Positions 44,808 through 55,000 of a stretch of DNA of 64,000 nucleotides are shown here, piece by piece. Each line of letters starts with the position of its first letter. Position 1 is the stretch's first letter. The notes under the pieces were generated by a model. It did no database searches, had not been told where the DNA came from, and was given only the letters and a program-made list of their open reading frames with translations. A program made the translations under genes and the position numbers. Source of the DNA: Nostoc sp. RI_552 (lineage in GTDB: Bacteria > Cyanobacteriota > Cyanobacteriia > Cyanobacteriales > Nostocaceae); the NCBI GenBank assembly GCA_016124525.1, contig WGNO01000035.1, positions 1-64,000 on the forward strand. Reading direction: 5' to 3'.

Positions 44808-46292
44808 ATGTTTAATTTTCCCACTTTATCTCTCCAGCAGCCACAGTTACAACAACCAGCAAATTTACTGCAATTAGTCAATAATTTTCGTAATTATCAA
44901 CAATTATCACATCTGCAAAATCTCCGCGAAGCAGAAATAGATAGTTGGCGTTCGTTAGATGACATTATTCAAACGTTGCAAGAGGGAAATAGTGACCAAA
45001 TTAAACGTATTGAATGGGTATATTGTCTCTACAACAAAGCCGAATGGGATCAAGAACACCCGGAAAGCAGTCAGGAAACTTCAGAGTTGATTTGGACAGT
45101 AGCAATGAATAATTTATGGCTGAAACAAAGTTTGTTATGGCTGTTAGTGCTTCATTACAGCCAGTCATCATCAATTATTAGTGATTCTTTAGTGAAAACT
45201 TTTGTATCTTTTGTCAAGCAAGGGGGAAAAAATGACATTCAAATAGTCATTATAGAAACAATTAGGCAAAACAATTATCAACAACTAGCTCTAGTTGCAA
45301 AAGAAAACAATCTTACACCTAAAGAATTACTCAAAAATGCCAATTTTCCATCTAGCATTCCTGGGGTTAGTCAGGCTTTAAATTATGTAGTCACAATATT
45401 TGTTAATGACAATCAGCCACAATGGTTACTGCGTTGTTTTCAGCAAATGTCCCGAGAACAACAACATCAGCAAGTCAATAAGTTACTAACCACAGTAAAT
45501 GCGGAAACAGGAAGTTGTTTCTTATCAATAGTTGAATGGTTACGTCAAAATTATGGGCCTCGTACCATTAATTCTCAATGGCGTGAACTATCATCACAAG
45601 CTCAGTCAGCACTCCGTCAATGGATTGGTGCTGCTACTTGGGGAGATTTTGATAAACTCCTCACAGCCCTAATTCGTCACTTGGAGTCACGTTTACAATT
45701 ATTATCCCCAGGGAGTAGAGAATATCAAGAAGTAAAGTATCAGAAAAATCAACTGGACAGACGCAAGGGTTTCTGGTCAAATTATAGCGATCGCTTTGAA
45801 CGGCTGCGTATTTTGGTACCAAAGTCAACTAGTTGGATCAGTGATGAATTAACACGAGATATTGATATTCTTGTAGATGACGGCAGTAATGAAACAGAAG
45901 TTTGTATCTTTGATTTTGGTGATTGGTTTATAGTGGAATTCTTTCGTGGAAATGGAAGTGAAATTCTGCTCTTTAACCGCGATCGCTCTACCAGGTTTGA
46001 AGAAAAATTATTTCAATCTCAAAATTTGTCTATCTCAGATATTCGCCGTCTGCGTCGTTTGGGAGGAGAAATTCATGATCATGTCTACCTTTGGCAATAT
46101 TATGCTGAACAATGGTTGAGAGGACAACACGGAATTTATCCTAATGACGGGATAATTAGTTTTCAAGGACTTGATCACCCTTTTAATATATATAGTCGGA
46201 TAACAGGGTTACCCGTTCCTTCAGTGGATAAACAGAGCGATCGCGAAAGAGCATTAGTACATTGGCGCAGGGACATAGAAAGAATATACTAA
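44808..46292 (+). CDS. zorC: ZorC-like EH-signature protein
   Basis: 494 residues without membrane helices. The N-terminal two thirds are helical. The C-terminal ~320-440 carries the EH-signature pattern: FWSNYSDRFERLRILVP, then FDFGDWFIVEFFRGNGSEI with a Glu at ~377, then a His pair in EIHDHVYLWQYYAEQWL (~421-437). EH-signature proteins accompany ZorA/ZorB in type I Zorya, where ZorC binds DNA and cooperates with ZorD. Here no ZorD follows. Three HIP1 octamers (45787, 45979, 46237) lie within the gene, so it has probably resided in cyanobacterial genomes for long. Confidence 0.82.
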   Translation: MFNFPTLSLQQPQLQQPANLLQLVNNFRNYQQLSHLQNLREAEIDSWRSLDDIIQTLQEGNSDQIKRIEWVYCLYNKAEWDQEHPESSQETSELIWTVAMNNLWLKQSLLWLLVLHYSQSSSIISDSLVKTFVSFVKQGGKNDIQIVIIETIRQNNYQQLALVAKENNLTPKELLKNANFPSSIPGVSQALNYVVTIFVNDNQPQWLLRCFQQMSREQQHQQVNKLLTTVNAETGSCFLSIVEWLRQNYGPRTINSQWRELSSQAQSALRQWIGAATWGDFDKLLTALIRHLESRLQLLSPGSREYQEVKYQKNQLDRRKGFWSNYSDRFERLRILVPKSTSWISDELTRDIDILVDDGSNETEVCIFDFGDWFIVEFFRGNGSEILLFNRDRSTRFEEKLFQSQNLSISDIRRLRRLGGEIHDHVYLWQYYAEQWLRGQHGIYPNDGIISFQGLDHPFNIYSRITGLPVPSVDKQSDRERALVHWRRDIERIY

Positions 46293-46769
46293 AAACTTCG
46301 TATTTAGTTTAAATAACAAAAATACAATCAGATATAGTCAGATACCATCATTTATGGTATATTTTCGTAATTAAATTATTTGACTATCCAGAGTTTGCAT
46401 AATTTAATGAATATTAAACTTTTGTGGGGTGAGCATCTTGCTTGCAGACAATAGCCAATGCTCCTGTTCCACCGAGAAACTATAACCCTACATTTTGACC
46501 TTGCCAGTCAACTACCAGCAGCTTCAATCCAAAGTGTAGACAGAAGGCTAAATTCCTCAAAGTCCCTTATTTTTAGGGGAATTGGGGGAGAGGGAAAAGT
46601 TTTTTATACATCAAGAGGAAGTTTCACAACATCCTCTCAAACGGTTATGGGTAATGTCAATTCTTTTTGATAAATTTTTGTATTTTATACTTGACAATTA
46701 CTTATATATCAAGTTTTTTTGAAATAATGGTGAAGATAACTTTAGTTAAAACACGCAATGGAGAGTTTG
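46293..46769. other. Intergenic region where zorD would be expected
   Basis: About 475 bases with no helicase or nuclease coding potential. A 70-codon plus-strand frame (46458-46670) resembles no Zorya protein and reads through a G-rich repeat-like tract (TTAGGGGAATTGGGGG) common between cyanobacterial genes. TTGACA at 46691-46696 may belong to the promoter of the next gene, but no -10 with proper spacing is clear. Confidence 0.6.
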
Positions 46770-47828
46770 ATGAAAATAACAATTAAGAATATGGTTCTCG
46801 CACTGGGAATGTTAATCCTAGTAAGTAGTTGTGGAAATCAATCAACTTCTAGTCAAAGTCAGCAGTCTCAAAACGTCATTGAAGTTAGTAATACAGTCAA
46901 GACTGGAACAACGATTAGAATAGACGGTTCGAGTACAGTACATCCCATTACTCAAGCAATTGTCCAGGAGTTTCAAGAAAACTCTAAGAATAAGCTGCAA
47001 ATAGACGTAAAGATTTCTGGTACCACAGGCGGATTTGAAAAATTTTGCGCTGGAGAAACAGAGATTAATAACGCGTCTCGACCAATTTTAGTGGCAGAGA
47101 TGGAAGCTTGTAAGAAGAATGGAGTGGGGTATATAGAGCTTCCCATTGCTTTTGATGCTTTAACGGTGGTTGTTAATCCGCAAAATAACTGGGCAAAAGA
47201 CATTACGATAGCAGAATTAAAAAAGATTTGGGAACCTGCAGCCCAGGGAAAAATTACTCGATGGAATCAAGTCCGCCCATCCTGGCCGGATCGTCCTTTA
47301 ACTTTATATGGTGCAGGTGATAAATCTGGTACTTTTGATTACTTTACAGAAGCTATTGTCGGTAAAACCAGAGCTTCTCGTAATGACTATACAGCTAGTG
47401 AAGATGATGATGTATTAGTATATGAGGTAAGCAAAGATCCAAATGCTTTGGGTTACTTTGGCTATGCCTATTACGAAAAACATCAAGGTAAGTTAAAAGC
47501 ACTCTCCATAGATAGCGGACGTGGTGCAGTATTACCTTCACGTCAAGCTGTAGAGAAAGCCCAGTATCAACCACTTGCTCGTCCTTTGTTTATTTATGTT
47601 AATCCTAGGTCTCTCTCAGGTAGAGGAATACTTTACAAATTTACTGATTTTTATATTCAGAAAGCACCAGAGGTAATTAGCTCTGTGGGATACATACCTT
47701 TACCAGAGGATGGCTACCGACTTAATTATATTCATATGTACCAAGGTAAGGTAGGCACAGTATTTGATGGCAAAGCTGAAATGAACTTAACTATTGGTGA
47801 TTTGTTACGCAAAGAAGCCGAATTTTAA
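46770..47828 (+). CDS. sphX: Phosphate-binding lipoprotein, PstS/SphX family
   Basis: 352 residues from the ATG at 46770 (GGAGAG upstream); an in-frame ATG four codons earlier is less likely. The N-terminus MKITIKNMVLALGMLILVSS ends in a lipobox (LVSSC), so it is lipid-anchored in the periplasm. The PBP-like domain has RIDGSSTVHPITQAIVQEFQ, ISGTTGGFEKFCAGETEI with the phosphate-binding Ser/Thr loop, and GAGDKSGTFDYFTEAIVG. SphX-type proteins deliver phosphate to the Pst ABC transporter; pstCAB is not in the window. Phosphate control is likely from family knowledge, but I could not identify a Pho box. A strong terminator follows. Confidence 0.88.
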   Translation: MKITIKNMVLALGMLILVSSCGNQSTSSQSQQSQNVIEVSNTVKTGTTIRIDGSSTVHPITQAIVQEFQENSKNKLQIDVKISGTTGGFEKFCAGETEINNASRPILVAEMEACKKNGVGYIELPIAFDALTVVVNPQNNWAKDITIAELKKIWEPAAQGKITRWNQVRPSWPDRPLTLYGAGDKSGTFDYFTEAIVGKTRASRNDYTASEDDDVLVYEVSKDPNALGYFGYAYYEKHQGKLKALSIDSGRGAVLPSRQAVEKAQYQPLARPLFIYVNPRSLSGRGILYKFTDFYIQKAPEVISSVGYIPLPEDGYRLNYIHMYQGKVGTVFDGKAEMNLTIGDLLRKEAEF

Positions 47829-47865
47829 GTAGCTATACTTAAAAAAAGGTAGTCACCACAAGTGG

Positions 47866-47907
47866 CAGATCCCTGAGTTCTCTGAGAAGTGGGGGGTCTG
47901 TTTTTTT
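47866..47907 (+). terminator. Rho-independent terminator after sphX
   Basis: CAGATCCC (47866-47873) pairs with GGGGTCTG (47893-47900, one G-T pair) and leads into a run of seven T's. It starts 38 bases after the stop codon. Confidence 0.88.
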
Positions 47908-48027
47908 GTTGATATCTATTCTGTTGGTATAGGAATTTGAGGAGTTTTATTCATCAGCAGTTAGAAGAGGCGACAAATGTTTATTGTTAATTACAGGTAA
48001 TATAAGACTGAATTTTTACTGTTATTT

Positions 48028-48987
48028 TTATTTCTGTAAAACTTTATTCATCCACAACCCAGACAAAGCATTGACATCTACATCTTGCCCTTTACCTTCC
48101 TGAGTATTTTGAAAAAGTACAGTAAATGCACCCGCACCTAGTTCATCTTGGGGAAAAATCCGATAACAAGGAATATCAGTTAACTTGGATTGATATTGAT
48201 GTAAATAATTCACCTGTATTGGTTGAAATTGAGGAAATTTTGATAAAAACCATTCACAAACCTCCTCATTTTCTTCAGGAGAGTAAGTACAGGTCATATA
48301 AACAAGATATCCTTGTGGTGCAACTAATTGAGCAGAATTAGCTATAATCCTTTTTTGCCTATTAGCACTTCTATTAATAGCTGTGGGATGAAAACATCCT
48401 GGTGCTTTTTCAGCTTTAGCCAGTAAAGATTGACCAGTACAAGGCGCATCTACTATGACTAAATCACTAGATAAGGGCATGGTTTCTGCAAAAATACTAG
48501 AATCGCGATTTACCACAGCGCAAGGGCTAACTTGACACCGCTTTAAATTAGAAATTAGCATTCCCAAACGTTTACCGATCACTTCATTACAAATTAGTAG
48601 TTGAGGTTGCAATGCTCTCCAAGCAAAAATACTCTTACCCCCCGGAGAAGCACACATATCAAAAACCAAACCTACAGGACGAGGAATTGTCAATAAAACA
48701 GCAGCCGCAAACACAGAAGAAAAATCCAAGCAATAAAAATAACCTTGTTCATGGAGAGGATGTTTACCTGGCTTTTCTCCTAATAATAAACGCTCCACAA
48801 AGTCTGGTTGCCATTTGGTTGGTGTTTCTACGGTAAATGGCAATATATCTGGCTTGTTTTGACACCAAAGAATAGCAGGATTAAAAGACTGAGGATGAAT
48901 CAATGAATCAATAAATTTTTGTTGTTGTTCAAGGCTAGTGAACAAACGCCGTGAGAGTTTAAGCAATAAATTTGATGGTTTTTCCAT
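48028..48987 (-). CDS. RNA cytosine-5 methyltransferase, RsmB/NSUN family
   Basis: 319 residues. The SAM domain has FDMCASPGGKSIFAWRAL. The two catalytic cysteines are seen in VDAPCTGQSLLAKAEK (motif IV) and YMTCTYSPEENEEVCEW (motif VI). It belongs to the rRNA/tRNA m5C methyltransferases; the N-terminal RNA-binding region of RsmB is absent and the protein is closer to RsmF/YebU-like short forms. The modified base is unknown. It is transcribed alone, convergent to sphX. Confidence 0.9.
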   Translation of the reverse strand: MEKPSNLLLKLSRRLFTSLEQQQKFIDSLIHPQSFNPAILWCQNKPDILPFTVETPTKWQPDFVERLLLGEKPGKHPLHEQGYFYCLDFSSVFAAAVLLTIPRPVGLVFDMCASPGGKSIFAWRALQPQLLICNEVIGKRLGMLISNLKRCQVSPCAVVNRDSSIFAETMPLSSDLVIVDAPCTGQSLLAKAEKAPGCFHPTAINRSANRQKRIIANSAQLVAPQGYLVYMTCTYSPEENEEVCEWFLSKFPQFQPIQVNYLHQYQSKLTDIPCYRIFPQDELGAGAFTVLFQNTQEGKGQDVDVNALSGLWMNKVLQK

Positions 48988-49107
48988 AAGTAAAATTGTT
49001 AGATAAGAACAATGTTATCGATACTGTTGGCTGCATACTGAAAGCATAATGACCACGATGCTAAACATGATTTCTCAGCTAACCTACTACACTGGAGATA
49101 GTCATAA

Positions 49108-50529
49108 ATGTTAGATAACTTTCAGCAAAAATTACGCCAAGAAGCACAATTGTGGCGAGATGAGGGACTGATTAGCGCTTCACAGTATCAAAACCTAGAA
49201 CAACGTTATGGATTTAATAATCTGGAAAGGGCTGCGCGCGATCGCTTTGGGGTAATTGTGATTACTATAGGTAGTATCTTTTTGTGTTTAGGTGTAATTA
49301 CCTTTGTAGCAGCAAACTGGGGATTATGGTCACGAGAAGTTAAATTCATCTTGATGATGAGTTTATTTTTCTCCACTACTATCATTGGTTTTTATACCCA
49401 AAGAGAAGCTAAATCAGGTAACAATCAACAAAATCAACAGCAAAAATCTAAACGCATCGTCGGAGAAGGACTACTTATTCTAAGTGGTTTTATCTTAGGG
49501 GCAAACATATTATTGATGGCACAGATTTTCAATGTTAATGGTTCCCTGGCTGAACTATTTTTTGCTTGGGGATTTGGTGTTTTAGTCATGGCCTACAGTC
49601 TATCCTTAAGTTCTCTGGGAATCATGGCAATTATCCTCATTCAAATTGGTTATTGGCTGGGAAGAAGAGAATTCTCGGTATTTGCAGATGACTGGAATTG
49701 GGTACTTTTGGTAGTTCGACATATGCCTTTGTTGTCGTGGTTACTATTTGTACCCTTAGCATATTTTTGTCGCTCGCGCTGGATTTTTGTTTTGGCAGCT
49801 TTCGTCTTTGCTACTACTTTACAGTTAAATCTCAATCCCCTACCACTGCTGAATTTTTCTAATATCGCTCCTTGGGTAGCATCGTTTGCTTTTGCACTAC
49901 CACCTGCATTATTCTGGAGCTATGATGATTTGCTGTTTCCCACCATCAACTATAGGCTATTTCAACCCCTCGCCCGTAACCTGGCATTGCTATTTTTCGC
50001 TCTGGTGTTTTATGCCTTGTCTTTTCGTTGGCAATGGGTAGCCTCGACTTTAAATTCTTTTGCCCCAAACAGCACAAATAACTTGTTCATGTCTTTGCCC
50101 ATCATTGATTTAGGCATTCTCAGTGGTTTAGCAGTGTTACAATGGTTATCGCTGCTGCGGTTGAGAAACAACCCTCCTCGCCGGGAATTAATTTTCACTA
50201 TTGCTGTGGTTGGTACTTTTTTGGCTTTCATTATTATTACACCTTTCTGGCATCTAGCTATTACGCGCATTGATGAATTAGGCAGTTTCATCTTCAATGT
50301 ACTTTTAGCTTTCTTCGCATCAGGGCTAATTCGAGAAGGATTAAAGTTAAATAGCAGAAGCAGCTTTTGGGGAGGTATGCTATTATTAATGCTACAAATT
50401 ATTAGTCGCGCCATAGAATACGACACAGACCCACTTTTTCAGTCTCTTCTCTTTGTTCTATGCGGTTCGGCATTAATTGGCGCTGGACTTTGGTTTGAAC
50501 GTCGCTCACCTGCTCGATCTCATTCCTAA
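49108..50529 (+). CDS. DUF2157 multi-pass membrane protein
   Basis: 473 residues. A soluble N-terminal ~45 residues (LRQEAQLWRDEGLISASQYQ) and the following membrane region with FVAANWGLWSREVKFILM match the DUF2157 family. About 12 membrane helices follow. Function is unknown. The pairing with a GDYXXLXY-domain gene downstream is typical in cyanobacteria and suggests the two proteins act together in the membrane. Confidence 0.88.
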   Translation: MLDNFQQKLRQEAQLWRDEGLISASQYQNLEQRYGFNNLERAARDRFGVIVITIGSIFLCLGVITFVAANWGLWSREVKFILMMSLFFSTTIIGFYTQREAKSGNNQQNQQQKSKRIVGEGLLILSGFILGANILLMAQIFNVNGSLAELFFAWGFGVLVMAYSLSLSSLGIMAIILIQIGYWLGRREFSVFADDWNWVLLVVRHMPLLSWLLFVPLAYFCRSRWIFVLAAFVFATTLQLNLNPLPLLNFSNIAPWVASFAFALPPALFWSYDDLLFPTINYRLFQPLARNLALLFFALVFYALSFRWQWVASTLNSFAPNSTNNLFMSLPIIDLGILSGLAVLQWLSLLRLRNNPPRRELIFTIAVVGTFLAFIIITPFWHLAITRIDELGSFIFNVLLAFFASGLIREGLKLNSRSSFWGGMLLLMLQIISRAIEYDTDPLFQSLLFVLCGSALIGAGLWFERRSPARSHS

Positions 50530-50692
50530 TAACAATTTGAATAAGTGGGTTGTTGCTCTTGGCCTACAAGGTTTCGGTCTGGTAGAATGGCCATCCATCA
50601 TTTTATTTAGAGGCTCTCTGCGTTATTCCTAATTCTGGTAATTTGACCAGACACAATTGTGACCAATCACCTTTTAATTTAGGACTACGCTC

Positions 50693-51454
50693 ATGAGAAG
50701 TGACTCCTCTGAATCAAGTGGAAATAAATCATTTAGAACTTTATCTCCTGAACTCGAATTTTCCGAAAAGCTGACTTTTCGAGACTACCTAATTGCGACT
50801 GAAGAAAAAGCGAACCGGCCTCTACCTTTATGGCGGCTGTTAATTCCTTTGTTGATTCAAACCGGAATAATTCTCGCAGTTCCCACCCAAGCCATGTATA
50901 CTAATTTCACCGGGAGGGATGTGATTCTGCAAACTCTAGCCCAAGACCCGAACAATTTTGTTCAGGACTTTTATCTTAGGTTGGAATACAACATATCCCG
51001 TGTTGAAAATTTGAGAGAACTTCCTGGTTGGGATGATTTACTGAGGGTAAATAAGGGAAGAAACAGACGACTACTATCGGGAACTAACTTGTACTTAATT
51101 TTACAAGAGCAACAAAATTTATCAAACCGTGGTGTTCCCAGAGCTTGGAAACCTGTACGGGTTAGTAGTAATTTACCCCAATCCCTGCCGAGAAATCAAG
51201 TAGCATTAAAAGGCGTGTATCAAGATAATGCTGTTATCTATGGCATAGAAACATACTACCTTCCACAAGAGCAACGCCAGCAAATTAGTAACGATATTCT
51301 CCAAAGCGTGCAGCTAACCAGAAAAAATCGAGGTAGACAAATTCAACCAATTACAGTCAGAGTGAAAGTAGATCCTCAGGGAAATGCTGTACCCGTTAGT
51401 TTGTGGGTGCGGAATGGCAAAACATTCCCAATGGATCGCAATTATCGTTTTTAA
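50693..51454 (+). CDS. GDYXXLXY-domain membrane protein with degenerate motif
   Basis: 253 residues with one membrane helix (~47-70, PLWRLLIPLLIQTGIILAVP) and a soluble C-terminal domain. After DPNNFVQ comes DFYLRLEY, aligning with the GDYXXLXY signature; the Tyr, Leu and last Tyr are kept but GD is DF. The C-terminal RQIQPITVRVKVDPQGNAVP is like the family's beta-rich end. The gene follows the DUF2157 gene after 163 bases. Function is unknown. Confidence 0.78.
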   Translation: MRSDSSESSGNKSFRTLSPELEFSEKLTFRDYLIATEEKANRPLPLWRLLIPLLIQTGIILAVPTQAMYTNFTGRDVILQTLAQDPNNFVQDFYLRLEYNISRVENLRELPGWDDLLRVNKGRNRRLLSGTNLYLILQEQQNLSNRGVPRAWKPVRVSSNLPQSLPRNQVALKGVYQDNAVIYGIETYYLPQEQRQQISNDILQSVQLTRKNRGRQIQPITVRVKVDPQGNAVPVSLWVRNGKTFPMDRNYRF

Positions 51455-51476
51455 ATGTGTTTGTTCTCAAATCTCG

Positions 51477-51500
51477 AGAGACGTTGTATGCAACGTCTCT
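51477..51500. repeat. Perfect 10-bp hairpin of a common dispersed cyanobacterial repeat
   Basis: AGAGACGTTG and CAACGTCTCT flank TATG. This hairpin (GAGACGTTG type) is found in many copies between genes of Nostoc-like genomes and lies here 20 bases after a stop codon, where it may also slow transcription. No T-run follows. Confidence 0.7.
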
Positions 51501-51577
51501 ACATTCTTGGTTAGAATTCTTTTACACATATCTTGAACACATATGTATGGTGGAAACGCTAACTTACCCATGAGGAA

Positions 51578-51817
51578 TTAATCTTCGTGGCGGAAATTCC
51601 ATGCTGCACAACCAGCTGCGGTTGCTCCTGCTAATAAACCCGTACTCATTCCCTGTAGAGTTTTTTCCAGGGGTTCTTGTTGCAAACAATCACTTGTGAC
51701 AGTTTCGGACTGCAAGCAAAGATTGCTTTTTGCCCAACTCGACGTACCGCCTAGAATTACACCAGCTAGACTACAGGAAAAAACCAGTAACAACAGGCGC
51801 TTGATTTTTCTATCCAT
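51578..51817 (-). CDS. Small hypothetical exported protein
   Basis: 79 residues from the ATG at 51817 (MDRKIKRLLLLVFSCSLAGV), a better start than the upstream ATG because it places a basic n-region and hydrophobic core at the N-terminus. A signal peptide ending near SSWA is likely. The short mature part contains three cysteines (LCLQ, DCLQQ, GCAAW) and a hydrophobic Gly/Ala stretch (STGLLAGATAAGCAAW). No family is recognised. It lies alone between convergent genes; it may be real, given the clear signal peptide. Confidence 0.55.
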   Translation of the reverse strand: MDRKIKRLLLLVFSCSLAGVILGGTSSWAKSNLCLQSETVTSDCLQQEPLEKTLQGMSTGLLAGATAAGCAAWNFRHED

Positions 51818-52016
51818 AGATGGATGATTTAAAGGTGAGAAACTGATAGATGATCTCAACTACTCTACACCTGTTTTTATAATGTTGACTACTATTTATC
51901 TATTTTTTATGTCCTGCTACCATCATCAGTGCAGATACTTTTCTGACGAATCCTACTCCCTAGGGATATCATATTGAATTGAATGGAAACTGCGCCTGAT
52001 GTTTTGGTAGCTATTG

Positions 52017-52030
52017 ACAGTCAACAGTCA
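52017..52030. repeat. Two ACAGTCA heptamers
   Basis: Two complete 7-bp units plus ACAG, the same heptamer as at 3764 and 7617. It belongs to the short tandem repeats common in filamentous cyanobacteria and sits ~45 bases from the mfd stop codon. Confidence 0.7.
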
Positions 52031-52073
52031 ACAGCCCATATCTTAGATTTCACAAATCATGGAAGAGTTTTAT

Positions 52074-55000
52074 TCAAACCACAACTACCTCACCAACAGC
52101 ACCTTGCATTTTATTGAACGCATCTAATAAACTTTGCAGTTGCTGATCAGCTTTTAACACAGCTAAACCGCGTACTGTCACCTTACCAGGAGAATAAACA
52201 AAACGTGTTTTTAAATGTTCTGGTAAATTCCCTGCTAGTAAATTCCAAGCAGGTTCTTCCATAGGGGTTTCTAAGACAATATGTTGCTTATTTTCTGGTT
52301 TAATGCGGCTAAATCCTAACTTTTTCGCTAATTGCTTCAGTTCCATCACTCGTAACAGTTGATTTGCTGGAGTCGGTAAAGCACCATAGCGATCGCCCCA
52401 CTCAGCTGCGATATACTTTAATTCTTCTAAAGATTTCGCTGCGGCCACAGCGCGATAAGCGCTCATCTTTTGGTCTAAATCAGGAATATAATCAGATGGA
52501 ATAAACGCTGTGAGGTTGAGGTCAATTTGGGTGTCATCAACTTTGGGTATTTCTTGTCCTCTGATTTCTCGAATCGCTTCTTCCAACATTTCCATATACA
52601 AATCAAAGCCGATGGCTTCCATTTGACCGGATTGTTCTGCACCTAGCAAGTTACCCACACCCCGAATTTCCATGTCCCGCATTGCTAACTGATATCCAGA
52701 ACCGAGTTGAGTAAATTCTTGAATCGCCCGTAACCTTTGCCGGGCTGCATCTGATAAAGCTTGTTGTTTGGGATAAAATAACCAAGCGTGCGCTTGTATT
52801 CCTGCGCGTCCCACACGACCACGTAATTGGTATAACTGAGACAAACCAAAACGATGGGCATCTTCAATTAAAATTGTATTCACTCGCGGAATATCTAAAC
52901 CAGATTCAATAATGGTTGTACAAACAAGAATATCCGCATCACCATTACTGAAGGTCAGCATAGTTGATTCCAATTCGCTTTCATCCATTTGGCCATGAGC
53001 AATGGCAAACCTCCCCCCTGGTATCATTTCTCGTAAGTTGGCTGTGAGTTCTTCAATACCTTCCACTCGGGGTACTACATAAAATACCTGTCCGCCCCTG
53101 TCTAATTCCTGACGAATGGCACTGCGGACAATTTCTGGTTTCAACGGCGCTAGGTGGGTTTTAATTGGTCTTCTGGTGGGAGGCGGTGTAGTAATCAAAC
53201 TCATTTCCCGAATCCCGGACAAAGACATATATAAAGTACGGGGAATGGGAGTAGCGGAAAGGGTGAGGACATCAACTTGAGTTTTCAAGCTTTTAATTTT
53301 TTCTTTTTGGTTCACCCCAAATCTTTGTTCTTCATCCACCACCAACAGTCCTAAATCGCGAAAGGTGACATTTTTGCCTAAAAGTTGGTGCGTACCCACG
53401 ACTATATCTAACTCCCCGGTAGCTAATCGCTTTTGAATAGTGCGGCGTTCTTCAGCTGTGCGGAAACGGTTAAGTAAGCCAATATTTACTGGGTAAGGAG
53501 CAAAGCGTTCTTTGAGGGTGTGGTAATGTTGTTGAGTTAGGATAGTGGTGGGTGCTAACAGTGCAACTTGTTTCCCTGCGGTGACAGCTTTAAAAATTGC
53601 CCGAATAGCTACTTCTGTTTTCCCAAAACCCACGTCACCACAAATCAAACGATCCATTGGGCGATCGCTTTCCATATCTCGTTTGACGTCTTGCACTGCT
53701 TTGAGCTGGTCTGTGGTGGGTTGGTAAGGAAAAGAATCTTCCATTTCTTCTTGCCAAGGCATATCCTGTGCATAGGTATAGCCTTGTTGCTTGGATCGTG
53801 CTGCATACAGTTTGAGCAAGTCCACCGCTAATTTTTTGATGGCTTTGCGAACTCTGGTTTTGGTGTTATCCCAAGCTTTACCAGTCATTTTGTGCAATTC
53901 TGGCGGTTTATCTCCTATGCGGCGAAAGCGAGATAAAGAACCTACTTGATCGGCGGCAACTCTGAGGATGCCATCGGCATATTTTACTACTAAATAATCA
54001 CGAGTTTCGTGATTAATTGTTAGACTCTCCAGTTTAACAAATTGACCGATGCCGTGGCTTTTGTGAACTACATAATCTCCCTGACGCAGCTTATGAGGGT
54101 CTACTTGTTTAGAACTGGCCTGGCGACGCTTGCGGATATATCCTGGTGTAGCTAGAGAATGCTGTCCGTAAAACTCGCGGTCAGTCACCACCACCAGACG
54201 GTATGTAGGCATGATAAAGCCTTCTAGTTCTGCTAAACCAGAATATTTCAGAGCTACAGGTATATGATTAATTTGTAACTTGTCAATTGCTTGGTAGTCC
54301 CGGGGATTGGGAATAAACTGAGCCGGACAATCGTGTTCTTGCAGGAGAGAAACAGAACGGGAAGGTTGGGCAGAAATTAACCAAATGGAAAAATTGCGAT
54401 CGCGCTGTTGTCTCAAGGTTTCCGCCAGTTTACCAAATTGATGTGGTGTCAGAGGTAAGCCTCGACTAGCCAAATTTATACCACTGCTTTCTTCGGCTAA
54501 TTCCGATAAATATAAAGTTTTAAATTTAATCACATCACCTAGGCATTGATCAAAAGAGCGATGAATCTTGGGCAATTTTAGGAAAATATCAGCCAATTCT
54601 TCCCCAAAACCCAATCCCCATTGTTCTTCGGCATTTTCTACCCAGCGATCACTATGTGCATGACACTGTTCTGGTTCATCAATAGCGACTAAAGTATTTG
54701 CAGTTAAATAATCTAACAGTGATGCGGGTTGTGGAAAAGCCAAGCCTAAAAAACGCCCCCGTCCTTCTGGTAGTTCTGAGTCTGTGGATAGACGATTCAT
54801 CGCCTGGGTAAAATGGGTATTGTCTTGTAGTGCAGCCAAAATAATAGGAGCAAAGCTAGTGGGAGTCAGGGTGATTTGCTGAATTTTGTCAAGGGCGGAA
54901 CGTTGACTAGCAGGATCAAATTCGCGGATTTTCTGAATTTCGTCACCAAACCACTCTAATCTCACGGGCATTTCCGAGGAAACCGGGAAAATATCAACGA

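Noticed and set aside
46458-46670. 70-codon frame after zorC as a remnant of zorD
   Set aside because: No helicase or nuclease motif and far too short; it reads through a common G-rich intergenic tract.
46770-47828. Phosphate-binding lipoprotein as the missing fourth Zorya component
   Set aside because: It has a lipobox, a PstS-type fold and its own leader and terminator, and matches SphX throughout.
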